Shown: positions 50,308-60,020, counted from the stretch's first letter. The stretch is 64,000 nucleotides of DNA from CAYMEV01 sp964389675 [NCBI: uncultured Candidatus Sumerlaeota bacterium] (GCA_964389675.1 CAYMEV010000010.1:1-64000); one strand, 5' to 3'. A program made the numbers and translations. The notes: generated by a model from the letters alone, not told the origin.

Positions 50308-52076
50308 TCCTGAAAAAATGCCAAAAAAAATACGTTCACATCATTCTTCTTGTGGTCATAGCTTTACTGTACTATTCTGATGTTTTCTTTGCCGGCTATC
50401 TTTCTGATGATTATTCCTTCTTAAATGACATTAGCAGTTTCGGGGATGTATTTTCCAAACTTACCCTGGGTTTTTTCAGGCCTGCAGTCCGGTTGAGCTT
50501 CTGGCTGGAGTTTGCCGTCTTTGGCAGGAATCCTGTGGCAAGCCATTCTGTTAACCTGATCCTCCATGTCGCGGTGCTTGTGCTTTCATATTATACGATC
50601 AGAATGCTCTTTGATGATGAAGCATTAGCTTTTGGCTCTGTACTTATATTTTCCCTGCATTTTGTCCAGGTTGAAGTTGTTACATGGGTTTCCGCGAGAA
50701 GCAATTCAATAATGATGCTGCTTGGACTCAGTTTCATTATCCTTTTTTTGAAAAAATCCCGGTTTTTAAGCTTACTTTTATTCCTGATGGTACTTATTTC
50801 GAAAGAATCAGGGTTTATATTCATATTTATTTTGGCAGTAATCCTTCTTTCAGGAAAAAACAGCATAAGGTCTGCTTTTAAGAAGCTGTTCCCCTGTTTG
50901 ATCACTGCACTGGCATATATGCTGTTTTATCTTTATATAACTCAGGATAAGCAAATCAGATACCTTTCAGATGCAGGAAAAATCCTGCCATCGTTTTTTT
51001 CCTATCTGAACCTCTATATCTTTCCTGAAAAGGCCTTCCCGCTTTTCTATATGGCAATGGCACTTATGCTGCTGATACTGGTGATAAGGAAAGAAGCGGA
51101 TCTAAGGCTGATGGCCGTATCTTTGTCTTTTTTCCTGCTGCCTGTCCTGCTTCTGTCATATTCCAACCAGCTCTTCTTCCGCTACAGGTATCTTTATGTA
51201 TCCTGCCTTGGATTCTCAATGCTGTCTTATTATCTTTTGAGAAAACTTTTTTTTCTCCAGTATTTTTCCAATGCAGGATCAAAGGGCAGGATATTGAAAA
51301 TTATCCTTATAATTACAGTTTTTGCTTTTGCAGGCCTGAATATCTACAATAGCTTTTTAATAAAAAGGGATTTTAACAAGTATTCAAGGCTGTACAGGGA
51401 TCTCGGCAGAAAAACAGCCAGGGATATCTCAAGAGACCCGCCTGAATTCATAGTAATTAGCGGATTTCCGCATGTTTTAGGGAAAACGAGGCTTTTCTTC
51501 CTTATGGCCGAAGATGCCGTAAAGTATTATTCAGGGCATGATATCAGAGTAATACAGCAAAAAGAATCCATGGCTGAAAAAATAATCGGGCTGTATTATG
51601 AAGGACTGATTACAGGACCACAAGCCTATGTATTGTGTTACAGCAGGAAAAGCGGATCAATTGAAGAAGATGAAAGACTGAAGAAGAATATTGAAGAATT
51701 TCTGGGATTCCTTTTTAGTGAAGAAGATTTAATCCTGGCTTTTAATCTCATGTCGGAAAAAACATATCAGGCCGGGTACAGGTATATTTCAGCAGCTGAT
51801 TTTAGCACAGGGTTATTGCCTCCTGCAGTCAGGACAGAAAACAAAAACATCAGGCTTTATGCAATAAGCAATGATATGAAGCAGATTGAGATTGAAAACA
51901 GGGATGGGGTTTTCTACCTGTATGAACTGCCGGGATATCTTCTGAACAGATATAGAAGGCTTAAAGTTATATCAGATTCCGAAAGCATTAAAATCTATTA
52001 TAATTCCAATGACCTGCCTGCTGCAGGGATAAAAAAGGACTCAGCCAGCCTGAAAGCAAAGGCTTTTAAGAGATGA
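50304..52076 (+). CDS. GT-C-like multi-pass membrane protein (possible glycosyltransferase)
   Basis: A 590-residue protein with about 10 membrane helices in the first 370 residues and a soluble C-terminal domain of about 200 residues. The first periplasmic loop contains GYLSDDYSFL, an acidic DD motif like that of GT-C lipid-linked sugar transferases, and FFRPAVRLSFWLEFAVFGRN, a pattern common in TMTC/ArnT-like proteins. TTG 50304 overlaps the previous stop, so translation is probably coupled. The C-terminal part resembles no family I know. It likely glycosylates a lipid, protein or glycan at the cell envelope (inferred). Confidence 0.75.
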   Translation: MILKKCQKKYVHIILLVVIALLYYSDVFFAGYLSDDYSFLNDISSFGDVFSKLTLGFFRPAVRLSFWLEFAVFGRNPVASHSVNLILHVAVLVLSYYTIRMLFDDEALAFGSVLIFSLHFVQVEVVTWVSARSNSIMMLLGLSFIILFLKKSRFLSLLLFLMVLISKESGFIFIFILAVILLSGKNSIRSAFKKLFPCLITALAYMLFYLYITQDKQIRYLSDAGKILPSFFSYLNLYIFPEKAFPLFYMAMALMLLILVIRKEADLRLMAVSLSFFLLPVLLLSYSNQLFFRYRYLYVSCLGFSMLSYYLLRKLFFLQYFSNAGSKGRILKIILIITVFAFAGLNIYNSFLIKRDFNKYSRLYRDLGRKTARDISRDPPEFIVISGFPHVLGKTRLFFLMAEDAVKYYSGHDIRVIQQKESMAEKIIGLYYEGLITGPQAYVLCYSRKSGSIEEDERLKKNIEEFLGFLFSEEDLILAFNLMSEKTYQAGYRYISAADFSTGLLPPAVRTENKNIRLYAISNDMKQIEIENRDGVFYLYELPGYLLNRYRRLKVISDSESIKIYYNSNDLPAAGIKKDSASLKAKAFKR

Positions 52077-52084
52077 GGCCGGCA

Positions 52085-53002
52085 TTATATCTTCTGATTG
52101 ATAAGGAATAAAAGCCTTCTAAGCAGCCGGATATTAAGGTAATTCAAAAAGGTTGTAAGGTCCTTCTTGTATTTTGATATGTATTTTGCAAAATCAAATT
52201 CATTCCTGTAGATAAGGAGGCTTTCAAATTCAGCTACAAGATTTACCAGTTCGATCAGATAATGCTTTATCTCCCTCAGCTTTTTTATAATCACATTCAG
52301 GTCCGGGGTCTTTTTTGAGAGGTTTTCCTGATATGCAGGGAGATATTCCTCTATGATATAGCATCCTTCTGAATAGAATTCCTGGACAAGGTCATTCATT
52401 TCATCCAGATGGATTTTCCTGTATTTTTCAAATTCCTTTAATTTTTTTGGGGCAAGAATATCAAGGTTTTTCATTCCTTCCAGGACTACTTCGGCAAAAA
52501 AGAGCAACCCTGAGAATTTTCTCTTCTGTTTTTCCCAGATGAATGAGTCAGTCCCGCAGTATATCTTATCATTATAATGCGCCGTGATATCCCTTGGCTC
52601 TATAGTGTAAAAATGATTCCTTACCATTGTCCTTTTTTTGCCGGAATTAAAAAAGCTCCTTGAAATAAGAAGGAATTCATTATTATGCAGAAAATAGCTG
52701 TTGGACTCCAGTATAGCACTGTATTCAATTATATTATCAATAACGCATCGGCGGAAAGTCTGAAAAAATTCCTGATTATCAGCAAGCAGTTCCTTGATCA
52801 TACAGCCATCGCTGCTGCTTTTAATGTCAAGCGACGGTTTTATGATCGCACTTGGATCAATTTGCGGAAATTCAAAATGCAGGTTATGAAATACCTTTTC
52901 CTGCAGATAGTCCATCTGGAAATTAAGGAAAGATCCAGGTTCATAGCGCAGCAGAGATTTAATCAGATTTGAATAAACCTGCATGTTCTTCTCTTCACTC
53001 AT
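52085..53002 (-). CDS. Unknown helical protein of the PilZ-TPR operon
   Basis: A protein of 305 residues from ATG 53002, which has AAGGA 4 nt upstream and overlaps the PilZ stop by 8 nt. I recognise no domain. It is soluble and largely helical, rich in Phe, Leu, Lys and Glu, with a predicted coiled coil towards the C-terminus (LNVIIKKLREIKHYLIELVN). It ends in basic and hydrophobic helices (NIRLLRRLLFLINQ). Tight packing with PilZ and TPR genes suggests a shared signalling complex. A longer frame upstream is not supported. Confidence 0.72.
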   Translation of the reverse strand: MSEEKNMQVYSNLIKSLLRYEPGSFLNFQMDYLQEKVFHNLHFEFPQIDPSAIIKPSLDIKSSSDGCMIKELLADNQEFFQTFRRCVIDNIIEYSAILESNSYFLHNNEFLLISRSFFNSGKKRTMVRNHFYTIEPRDITAHYNDKIYCGTDSFIWEKQKRKFSGLLFFAEVVLEGMKNLDILAPKKLKEFEKYRKIHLDEMNDLVQEFYSEGCYIIEEYLPAYQENLSKKTPDLNVIIKKLREIKHYLIELVNLVAEFESLLIYRNEFDFAKYISKYKKDLTTFLNYLNIRLLRRLLFLINQKI

Positions 53003-53417
53003 CTTTTCCTTCCTGAACAGTATTTTTTTCAGGTTTGAGCCTTTTTTCATCAAACAGGGATTTAAGCAATTCTGATATCCTGCTGGGCAATTCTCCGAAA
53101 AATACAGCAGTATGATAGAATGTTTTATCTTCTATTTTCTTTTCCTCAATCCTTACGACTGTACCTTCAAATTTAATGTATTTATCAACAGGTGCAAGGT
53201 TCTTTCCCCTGATTTTGCAGTCGGACAGGTCTATGCTGAGGGACAGCCTGGTCATTACAGGATAATGGGTATCAAGCAAAAAATCACACCCGTTCTGGCT
53301 TATTGAGTTTGGTGAGACAGCAATCTGATTGTCCTGAGAGCTGATCTCAATATTAAGTGTATCAGACTCACTGCCTGACCTGTAACGGGTATATTTTCGC
53401 TTTTCAGTAATATCCAT
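52995..53417 (-). CDS. PilZ-like domain protein
   Basis: A 140-residue protein with a PilZ-like layout. The RxxxR box is EKRKYTRYR near the start and the second box is NSISQNGCDF, where Ser occupies the Asp/Asn position. The remaining strands (LSLSIDLSD, IKFEGTVVRIEEKK, YHTAVFFGEL) fit the barrel. It could bind c-di-GMP, with the substitution lowering affinity. Its ATG overlaps the TPR gene stop (TAATG), and the next gene overlaps its own stop by 8 nt. Confidence 0.78.
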   Translation of the reverse strand: MDITEKRKYTRYRSGSESDTLNIEISSQDNQIAVSPNSISQNGCDFLLDTHYPVMTRLSLSIDLSDCKIRGKNLAPVDKYIKFEGTVVRIEEKKIEDKTFYHTAVFFGELPSRISELLKSLFDEKRLKPEKNTVQEGKDE

Positions 53418-55012
53418 TATGTTAAAATCCCTTTGAAATAATCGTTCAGGTCACTGCTGTTTGCCCTCTGGAGATAATCGTAAGCCTTCTGCTTGTCCTT
53501 CTGGGCCATTAGAAGATTTATCATGTCGCTATAAGTCTGCTGTTTTTCAATGTCTCTGAGAAAATGCACCTTGAGCTTTGTGGAAAGTGTATCTCTCATC
53601 TTCTCAATCAGCTCTATAGCCTTTTCATATTCTATCATTGCTTTATCAAATTCTTTCCTGGAATGGTACAATCTGCCCAGTCTGTGATGGATCCTGAACA
53701 GAAGTTCCTTTATCTTTGTCTTTTCAGCTATTTCCAGAGCCTTTTTCCTGAAATTTTCTGACAGTGTGTGTACATTCAGCCTTTGATAAATGATTCCCAG
53801 GTACAGGTTGCTGTAGCCGAGGAGTATATTATCATTTATTGCTTCACCGATCTCTACAGCCTTTTTCATGACTGTAAGCGCTTTTTTGATCTCTTTAAGC
53901 TTAATGTATGCAATTCCAAGGTAGTAATAGCTGAGTCCCTGTGCCTTTTTCTGGTTAAATTCAATGCTGTAATTCAAGCCTGTTTTAATATATTCTTTTG
54001 CTTTCTGGTATTTGTTCAGTTTTATGCTGAGTTCACCGATATAGATATTTATCCAGCTTTGAAGGCTTTCTATCTTATAGCTGTTTACAATTTTTCTGGC
54101 TTTTTTCAGAAATTCCAGGCTTTTTTCGTAAGACCCCAGTGTTTTGTACATCTCTGCCAGATTAGAAAGGGATTTAAATTCAACCTCTGGAGCTCCGATT
54201 TTCTGGGATAAGTCAAGTGTTGCACTGAAATAGTCATATGCGTTCTGGTAATCTCCAAGATAAAGGTATGAATATCCAAGGCATCTGTAACTCTCAAGCT
54301 TTGTACTGTCTGCATCCATTCCATCAGAGATATTCAGGGAAAGGTTAAGGAATTTTATGGCTTCCTCAAAATTACCCATATTAAGGTGTATGTCCCCGAT
54401 ATTATTATATGCGGCGGCTATACCCAGCTGATTATTTATCTCCTTGGACAGCTCCAGGTCCTTCTGATGGTATTGAAGTGCCTTCATGAATTCTCCCTGC
54501 TCTTTGTATATAATGCCGAGGTTTGCGATGCAGGAGGATGTCCCTATCGGGTCATCAAGTTCCTGCCTGAGCTGAACAGCATATTTAATATTCTTTTCAG
54601 CCTCATCATACTGGCCAAGTTCCCTGAATATGACACCAATATTATTCAGATTGGATGCCAGCATCTGTTTATTATTAAGTTCTTCATGTATCTCCTGGGA
54701 TTTTTGGAATTTTTCAATAGCTGCTGCATAATCCCCGGAATAGTAATATAATATGCCCAGTTCATGGGTCAGGTTTCCGAGTGACGGTTTATCGCCTGAT
54801 GCCTGTGCTTCACTTATTTGTTCGGATAATGCCTGAATTTCATTATCGAGTTCGCTTTTTTCTATAACAATCTGATTTTCATCCTTGCCCTGGCTGGCAG
54901 GGACTGGCTTGGGCTCCATCAGTATTATTTTGCTTTTATCTAAAGGATTGTTGCATCTTAGGCAAAACATTGCATCATCAGGGTTATTATAACCGCATAA
55001 ATAGCATTCCAT
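53417..55012 (-). CDS. Zinc-ribbon TPR protein
   Basis: A protein of 531 residues from ATG 55012; the AAGGAG ribosome site lies 6 nt upstream, inside the codons of an earlier in-frame ATG. The N-terminus is a zinc ribbon (CYLCGYNNPDDAMFCLRC) followed by a Glu/Gln-rich linker and ten or more TPR-type repeats, such as GNLTHELGILYYYSGDYAAA, SNLNNIGVIFRELGQYDEAE and AYNNIGDIHLNMGNFEEAI. It has no signal peptide, so it is cytoplasmic. The same zinc-ribbon plus TPR pairing occurs in the kinase at 20316, suggesting a common scaffold. It heads the operon with PilZ and the unknown helical protein. Confidence 0.87.
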   Translation of the reverse strand: MECYLCGYNNPDDAMFCLRCNNPLDKSKIILMEPKPVPASQGKDENQIVIEKSELDNEIQALSEQISEAQASGDKPSLGNLTHELGILYYYSGDYAAAIEKFQKSQEIHEELNNKQMLASNLNNIGVIFRELGQYDEAEKNIKYAVQLRQELDDPIGTSSCIANLGIIYKEQGEFMKALQYHQKDLELSKEINNQLGIAAAYNNIGDIHLNMGNFEEAIKFLNLSLNISDGMDADSTKLESYRCLGYSYLYLGDYQNAYDYFSATLDLSQKIGAPEVEFKSLSNLAEMYKTLGSYEKSLEFLKKARKIVNSYKIESLQSWINIYIGELSIKLNKYQKAKEYIKTGLNYSIEFNQKKAQGLSYYYLGIAYIKLKEIKKALTVMKKAVEIGEAINDNILLGYSNLYLGIIYQRLNVHTLSENFRKKALEIAEKTKIKELLFRIHHRLGRLYHSRKEFDKAMIEYEKAIELIEKMRDTLSTKLKVHFLRDIEKQQTYSDMINLLMAQKDKQKAYDYLQRANSSDLNDYFKGILT

Positions 55013-55180
55013 TTCGAACTCCTTAAACATATTTATATTCTAACTGATAACATCAATTATTACACAAAAGCATATAAAAGTCAATTGTATATTTTTCTTT
55101 ATTATCTTTTAAAAAGTGATAGCCTTTTTTTTTCTTGAAAAATGATCTATTACTTAGACAAAAATTAAAAGGATGTTTGA

Positions 55181-56491
55181 TTGATGAATAATTATAAATT
55201 GACACAGGCTGAAATGGCAAAAAAGGGTATTATTTCTGATGAGATAAGGTATATTGCAAAAGAGGAGCAGATAAATGAAGCTGTTCTGTGCGAATATGTC
55301 AGTGAGGGCTTTGCAGTAATCCTGAAAAACAATGTACACGATATAAAACCGCTGGGGATAGGTAAAAATCTCAGGACAAAGATAAATGCAAATATCGGGA
55401 CGAGTAATCTGACAAGCAGTATAGATTTTGAGCTGGAGAAACTTGATATTTCCATAAAATACGGTGCTGATACTGCAATGGACCTTTCAACCGGCAAGAA
55501 TATCATGGATACCCGGAAAGCCATTATGAAGCACTCTTCAATCCCTATCGGGACCGTCCCTGTATATCAGGCTGCAATAAATGCAGCGAAAGAGAAAAAT
55601 GCCCTAAAAAATATGTCAGTAGATGATATATTTGATGTTATTGAACAAAATGGAAAAGACGGCGTTGATTTTATAACAGTCCATTGCGGAGTAAATCTGT
55701 CAGCTCTGGAAAGGCTTAAGAAACAGGGAAGGGTCTCTGGTGCAGTCTCAAGAGGGGGAGTTTTCCTGCTTGAATGGATGGTTTATAATGAAAAGGAGAA
55801 TCCGCTCTATGAGTATTATGACAGACTGGTAGATATTGCCAGAAAGTATGATATGGTTCTCAGCCTGGGCGATGGAATGCGCCCGGGATGTCTTGAAGAT
55901 GCTACAGACAGGTCCCAGGTACAGGAGATGATATTCCTCGGAGAACTGCAGAAGTTTGCTTTGGAAAATGGTGTCCAGGTGATGATAGAAGGGCCCGGGC
56001 ACATACCAATAAATGAAATACAGACAAATATCCAGCTTGAAAAGAAGCTGTGCAATAATGCGCCTTTTTATGTTTTAGGCCCGATTGTGACAGACCTTGG
56101 CATAGGTTATGATCATATTACATCAGCAATTGGAGGGGCAATGGCAGCATGCTATGGAGCTGACTTTCTCTGTTATGTAACTCCGGCTGAACATCTGGGC
56201 CTGCCTACTGCAGATGATGTTAAAAGAGGAGTCATTGCATCTAAAATAGCTGCACTGGCAGCGGATTATGCAAAAGGCAACAGGGTAAATATCAAGAAAA
56301 ATGAAATTATGTCAAAACTCAGAAGAGACCGGAAATGGACTGAGATTGCCGATTTAAGTATTGATCCGGACAGGATAAGCGAATACAGGAAAGACCTTGG
56401 GCAAGAGTCTGATGATATATGCACAATGTGCGGAGATTACTGCGCAATAAAGAAGCTTGATGATGTCCTGAAGGAAAAGGATCAGGGATAA
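55181..56491 (+). CDS. thiC: Phosphomethylpyrimidine synthase
   Basis: A 436-residue radical-SAM enzyme that rearranges aminoimidazole ribotide to the pyrimidine of thiamine. Landmarks are GADTAMDLSTGKN, GTVPVYQA, FITVHCGVN, SRGGVFLLEWM, SLGDGMRPGCLEDATDR, GPGHIPINEI and PFYVLGPIVTDLGIGYDHIT. The C-terminal 4Fe-4S cysteines are in CTMCGDYC. TTG 55181 is 8 nt from AAAAGG; ATG 55184 is an alternative. It lacks the long N-terminal extension of proteobacterial ThiC. No TPP riboswitch is visible in the 150 nt upstream, which is AT-rich. It converges with the PP2C gene. Confidence 0.96.
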   Translation: MMNNYKLTQAEMAKKGIISDEIRYIAKEEQINEAVLCEYVSEGFAVILKNNVHDIKPLGIGKNLRTKINANIGTSNLTSSIDFELEKLDISIKYGADTAMDLSTGKNIMDTRKAIMKHSSIPIGTVPVYQAAINAAKEKNALKNMSVDDIFDVIEQNGKDGVDFITVHCGVNLSALERLKKQGRVSGAVSRGGVFLLEWMVYNEKENPLYEYYDRLVDIARKYDMVLSLGDGMRPGCLEDATDRSQVQEMIFLGELQKFALENGVQVMIEGPGHIPINEIQTNIQLEKKLCNNAPFYVLGPIVTDLGIGYDHITSAIGGAMAACYGADFLCYVTPAEHLGLPTADDVKRGVIASKIAALAADYAKGNRVNIKKNEIMSKLRRDRKWTEIADLSIDPDRISEYRKDLGQESDDICTMCGDYCAIKKLDDVLKEKDQG

Positions 56492-56521
56492 GGGTCAGCT
56501 CTAATATAACCCAGAAGGGTG

Positions 56522-58153
56522 TTAATTGCTTATTAAAGGTTCTCTCTCAAAAATTTCCCTTACCGTATATACCTTCCCCTCTTTGCTCTGATCAGATGCT
56601 TCTTCAAAGGTGTCGTAAAGGCCGAGATAGAGGATATATGTCCTTGTACCATCTGAATCCTTCATCACCAGGAAGAAATCACCTGAATTTTTAACAATGT
56701 CAAGGAATGCCTCCTGAAATATAGACATTTCAGGCTTCTGGAAAGCACCCTTCCTTACTGTGAATTTGTCAGGAAACTGCCGGATGTATTGTGCAAAGCG
56801 TATGCATAAGTGGTTAAGCAGGTCTATGTTTCTATCCGGGTATACATTATTAATAAATGAGTTTTTTAATTCCATGAAATGGTCAGCTTCCGGCAGGTCG
56901 ACGGGAGTTTCCCTATGTATGTTCTCATCGTCAGGGAAGGGCTTATCAATTATATCCAGGTCAATGTACTGATCTTTATCTTCTACTATGGGCAGATCAG
57001 AGATGTTTTCATCAACCTGGTCCATATCCTCTTCTGTCCTGATAGTGGGCCTGTCATCCCCGGTTATATTATTTTCCGGCACATCTGCCGTGGCCTCTCC
57101 ATCTGGTCCTGGCTGGCTGGTCTGACTGATTACCGGCTGTTTTGCTTTTTCATTTGACTGAAGAAGGTTCAGGTATTTGAAAAGATAGATCAGGACAGCT
57201 ATAAGAAGGATTGTAAATATGCTGAGAATCCATTTTAATGCTTTTTTTGGCTTACTATCTTCAAGTTCATAAAAGGATTCAGAGATATCAGCATCTTTTT
57301 CAGCCTCAAATGAACTTGCAGCAGCTGATTCAGATTCTGAACCTTCATTTTCCCCTCTGTTTTCGCCTGCATATACATTTTCAAACTTTATTGTATCATC
57401 AGAGATAAGGCTTTCTTCATCATCAGTTTCAACCACATGGACAAGCACTGATGTTATATTGTCGCTTCCGTCTATTGCCTTTGCTCTCTCTATCAGCTTT
57501 TTTACCTTCTGGTCAATCTGAAGATTATCTGAAAGTATATTAATAATATCGTCGGCCTCAAGAGGGTTTGATAAGCCGTCAGAGCATAGCAGGAACATGT
57601 CATTGCTATTAAGCTGACCGGATATTATTGGTATCTTCAGTATTTTCTTGCTTCCAATGGATTGGGTCAGAACATTCTTATACCTGTGGCCTTTTGCTTC
57701 CTGAAGTGATATCATTCCTCTGTCAAGCTGCTCCTGGACAAATGTCTGGTCCTTTGTGATCTTTATCAGCTCACGGTCTCTATAGAGATAGATGGGTGAG
57801 TCCCCTATATTAGTAGACCAGAATGTATTCCCCCTTAAAAGCAGAAGGCACAGGGTTGTCCCCATGCCCTTTTTATTAGGGTCAATATGTGCTTCATTGC
57901 TGACTTCGTGATGGACATGGTTGATAATCTCCTCGAGGATTACCGGAATATTTTCAGTATCCTCAATCTCAAATTTACGGAGAAGTGAGGGGATCTTGCC
58001 TGTTGTCAGCTGGGATGCTACCTCCCCGGCCTGGTGCCCGCCCATACCGTCAGCAACAATGTACAGCCGGATATCCTCGTCAATTACCCAGCTGTCTTCA
58101 TTATGCCTCCTCTTGAGACCTACATCTGAGTGTCCAAAAGCATTAATTCTCAT
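56522..58153 (-). CDS. Membrane-anchored PP2C-family Ser/Thr phosphatase
   Basis: A 543-residue protein. An N-terminal PPM/PP2C domain (about 1-240) contains the metal-binding EDSW (Asp20), VADGMGGHQAGEVAS (Asp35), GTTLCLL, TNIGDSPIYLYRD, LLCSDGLSN and GSDNITSVLV, so catalysis should be intact. An acidic linker, a membrane helix (about 306-326) and a further extracytoplasmic part with an acidic low-complexity stretch and a C-terminal globular domain follow. It mirrors the topology of the kinase at 20316-23279. It is the last gene of the pyk-pgi operon, 18 nt after cutA, tying a Ser/Thr phosphatase to central carbon metabolism (inferred). Confidence 0.93.
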   Translation of the reverse strand: MRINAFGHSDVGLKRRHNEDSWVIDEDIRLYIVADGMGGHQAGEVASQLTTGKIPSLLRKFEIEDTENIPVILEEIINHVHHEVSNEAHIDPNKKGMGTTLCLLLLRGNTFWSTNIGDSPIYLYRDRELIKITKDQTFVQEQLDRGMISLQEAKGHRYKNVLTQSIGSKKILKIPIISGQLNSNDMFLLCSDGLSNPLEADDIINILSDNLQIDQKVKKLIERAKAIDGSDNITSVLVHVVETDDEESLISDDTIKFENVYAGENRGENEGSESESAAASSFEAEKDADISESFYELEDSKPKKALKWILSIFTILLIAVLIYLFKYLNLLQSNEKAKQPVISQTSQPGPDGEATADVPENNITGDDRPTIRTEEDMDQVDENISDLPIVEDKDQYIDLDIIDKPFPDDENIHRETPVDLPEADHFMELKNSFINNVYPDRNIDLLNHLCIRFAQYIRQFPDKFTVRKGAFQKPEMSIFQEAFLDIVKNSGDFFLVMKDSDGTRTYILYLGLYDTFEEASDQSKEGKVYTVREIFEREPLISN

Positions 58154-58171
58154 AGTCTGATTCTTTCCTAT

Positions 58172-58498
58172 CTATAGATATTTTATATTTTTATCAAGCC
58201 AGATGCGGTAATCATCTGAAATATTTATTATTTCAACTGAGATTATCTGCGGAATTTCGTATGGGTGCTGCTTCCTGATCTCGTCTTCAATGGTCTTATA
58301 GAGTTCAGTCCTTGTTTTAATGCCAAGCAGGAACTCTTTTTCCTTCAGGACCTTCCCCTCCCAGGAATAAATGCTTGATAGGGAATCATAGACCTGGCAG
58401 CAGGCTGCCAGCCTGTTTTTTACAAGGAACTCGCCAAAATCTTCTGCTCTCTGCTTATCAGGGTATGTTGTAAAAATTTCTATAAAATTTGATATCAT
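58172..58498 (-). CDS. cutA: CutA-like protein
   Basis: A 108-residue protein with the CutA1 ferredoxin-like trimer fold: FIEIFTTYPDKQRAEDFGEF, LAACCQVYDSLSSIYSWEGK, EKEFLLGIKTRTELY and HPYEIPQIISVEI. Members bind divalent metals, although the physiological role is uncertain. It lies 9 nt after pgi and 18 nt before the phosphatase gene, in one operon. The ATG lacks a strong ribosome site. Confidence 0.92.
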   Translation of the reverse strand: MISNFIEIFTTYPDKQRAEDFGEFLVKNRLAACCQVYDSLSSIYSWEGKVLKEKEFLLGIKTRTELYKTIEDEIRKQHPYEIPQIISVEIINISDDYRIWLDKNIKYL

Positions 58499-58507
58499 AC
58501 TTATCTG

Positions 58508-59827
58508 TTAAATGTACTCCTTCATAATCCTTTTATAATGCTCCACTCCTGGCTGATCAAAGGGGTTTATCTGCATCAGTATTCCTTCAATAACAGTGCT
58601 TGCCTCAAAAAATACGATCATAGCTCCAACTGTGAAGGCATTTAGCCTTTCCATTTTTATGCAGCAGTTCGGCCTATTATCCTCATATAGTGCTCTCTGA
58701 TTGGCTTTAAGCGCAGCGTGCATCATCCTGTCAAAGCTTCCTCTGTAAATATTCAGAGGGCTGGGCATATTCATAACCGGAATATCACATCCATGATCCT
58801 CAATTTCAATAAATGTGATCATTTTATCCCTGCTGCCCTCCTGATGCTGCTGGGTCTGGCTGTGCATGTCAGTGGTGCCGATCGCAAGAAGAGGGGTCCT
58901 CCCTTTGCCTTTTTTGCCAAGGCTTTCTGAAAATAGCTGGATATACCACAGGCCAAGATAATGAAGCCGGTCGGAATAAGGCATAAGCACAGTGATGTTC
59001 TTTCTCTTCCTGTAATTAAGGAAACCTATATCAGCATAGCATAGAGCAGGATTTAATCTGTAATCCTGTAAAAAGAGATGATCGGTCATCTTCCTGGCAC
59101 CAGCAAGAAGCAGATCAATGTCAATCCCGACAATAGCAGAGCTTAACAGGCCGACAACGCTCAGCACACTGAACCTTCCACCTATATATTCAGGCATTAG
59201 GAAGGTATAAATGCCATTTTCCCTGCCAAAATCAAACAGGATGCTTTTCTGAAAACCGGTTATAATGGTAATTCTATCTTCCAGATCAAGGTTTTTGTCT
59301 TTCAGAAGATTATAGAAATAGCTGAATGAAGCCAGGGGTTCAAGGGTGCTTCCAGATTTTGATGTAATAATGATATGAAGCTTATCCAGCTCGATCAGGC
59401 CCAGTATTTCTTTTACAGATTGAGGGTCCAGATTATTTCCAAGGAAGTACAGCTTGGGAAAAGAATCCCCTTCATTATACCTTATGCCCTTTAAAGCTTG
59501 AAAAAGAGCGGAGTTCCCGAGATAGGAGCCTCCTATTCCAAACGAGATTACATATTTGAAATTTGAACTGATATATCTGGCTCTTTCTTTGATTTTATCA
59601 ATTTGCTGCTTATCCTGAAACGGCAGGTCGAAAAAGAGTGCTTTTTCGCCGTGCTCAAGGAGCTTTCCCCCTCTGATCGAGTATATTTCAGAGATCGCCG
59701 AGCTGTTAATGTGCGATAACTGAGCTAACTCAGATTCACTTAACAGGTCTGGCGATGAACTTCCTTCGCTATTAAAGCAGTTTGAGAAATCAATGGATAA
59801 TCCAGTTTCTTTCAGATCAATTATCAT
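58508..59827 (-). CDS. pgi: Glucose-6-phosphate isomerase
   Basis: A 439-residue enzyme interconverting glucose-6-P and fructose-6-P. Landmarks are SFGIGGSYLGNSALFQALKG, IITSKSGSTLEPLASF, PEYIGGRFSVLSVVGLL and HQEGSRDKMITFIE, and EHYKRIMKEYI at the C-terminus contains the catalytic lysine region. The length matches the shorter Bacillus-type enzyme. The start ATG overlaps the end of the Pur-alpha-like gene by 11 nt, so the two are coupled. Confidence 0.95.
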   Translation of the reverse strand: MIIDLKETGLSIDFSNCFNSEGSSSPDLLSESELAQLSHINSSAISEIYSIRGGKLLEHGEKALFFDLPFQDKQQIDKIKERARYISSNFKYVISFGIGGSYLGNSALFQALKGIRYNEGDSFPKLYFLGNNLDPQSVKEILGLIELDKLHIIITSKSGSTLEPLASFSYFYNLLKDKNLDLEDRITIITGFQKSILFDFGRENGIYTFLMPEYIGGRFSVLSVVGLLSSAIVGIDIDLLLAGARKMTDHLFLQDYRLNPALCYADIGFLNYRKRKNITVLMPYSDRLHYLGLWYIQLFSESLGKKGKGRTPLLAIGTTDMHSQTQQHQEGSRDKMITFIEIEDHGCDIPVMNMPSPLNIYRGSFDRMMHAALKANQRALYEDNRPNCCIKMERLNAFTVGAMIVFFEASTVIEGILMQINPFDQPGVEHYKRIMKEYI

Positions 59828-60020
59828 TTATATTCTGGTCTGTAATTGATGAAATAATACCGATAAATTCCTGGAATCCAGTATCAGGTATTATAATGGA
59901 AGACCTTTTTCCGCTTGCTTCTGTTATCCTGAGAAATTTTCCATTATTATTCTCTTTAAGATCAAAATAAAAGGTTTTCTGTTCAACTTTAAATGTTTTT
60001 GAAACTAATTTCTGTTCCAT
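59817..60020 (-). CDS. Pur-alpha-like (PUR domain) nucleic-acid-binding protein
   Basis: A 67-residue protein resembling the single-PUR-domain proteins of spirochaetes and Bacteroidetes (Borrelia BpuR type, PF11680). The pattern is a leading basic strand, KTFYFDLKENNNGKFLRITE and SGKRSSIIIPDTGFQEFIGI. Such proteins bind DNA and RNA as dimers, and BpuR represses translation of its own and other transcripts. Here it is squeezed between pyk and pgi, overlapping the pgi start by 11 nt. It may tune their expression (inferred). The nearest ribosome-like site is weak. Confidence 0.78.
   Translation of the reverse strand: MEQKLVSKTFKVEQKTFYFDLKENNNGKFLRITEASGKRSSIIIPDTGFQEFIGIISSITDQNINDN

Noticed and set aside
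55031-55180. TPP riboswitch upstream of thiC
   Set aside because: The conserved core motifs are not visible.
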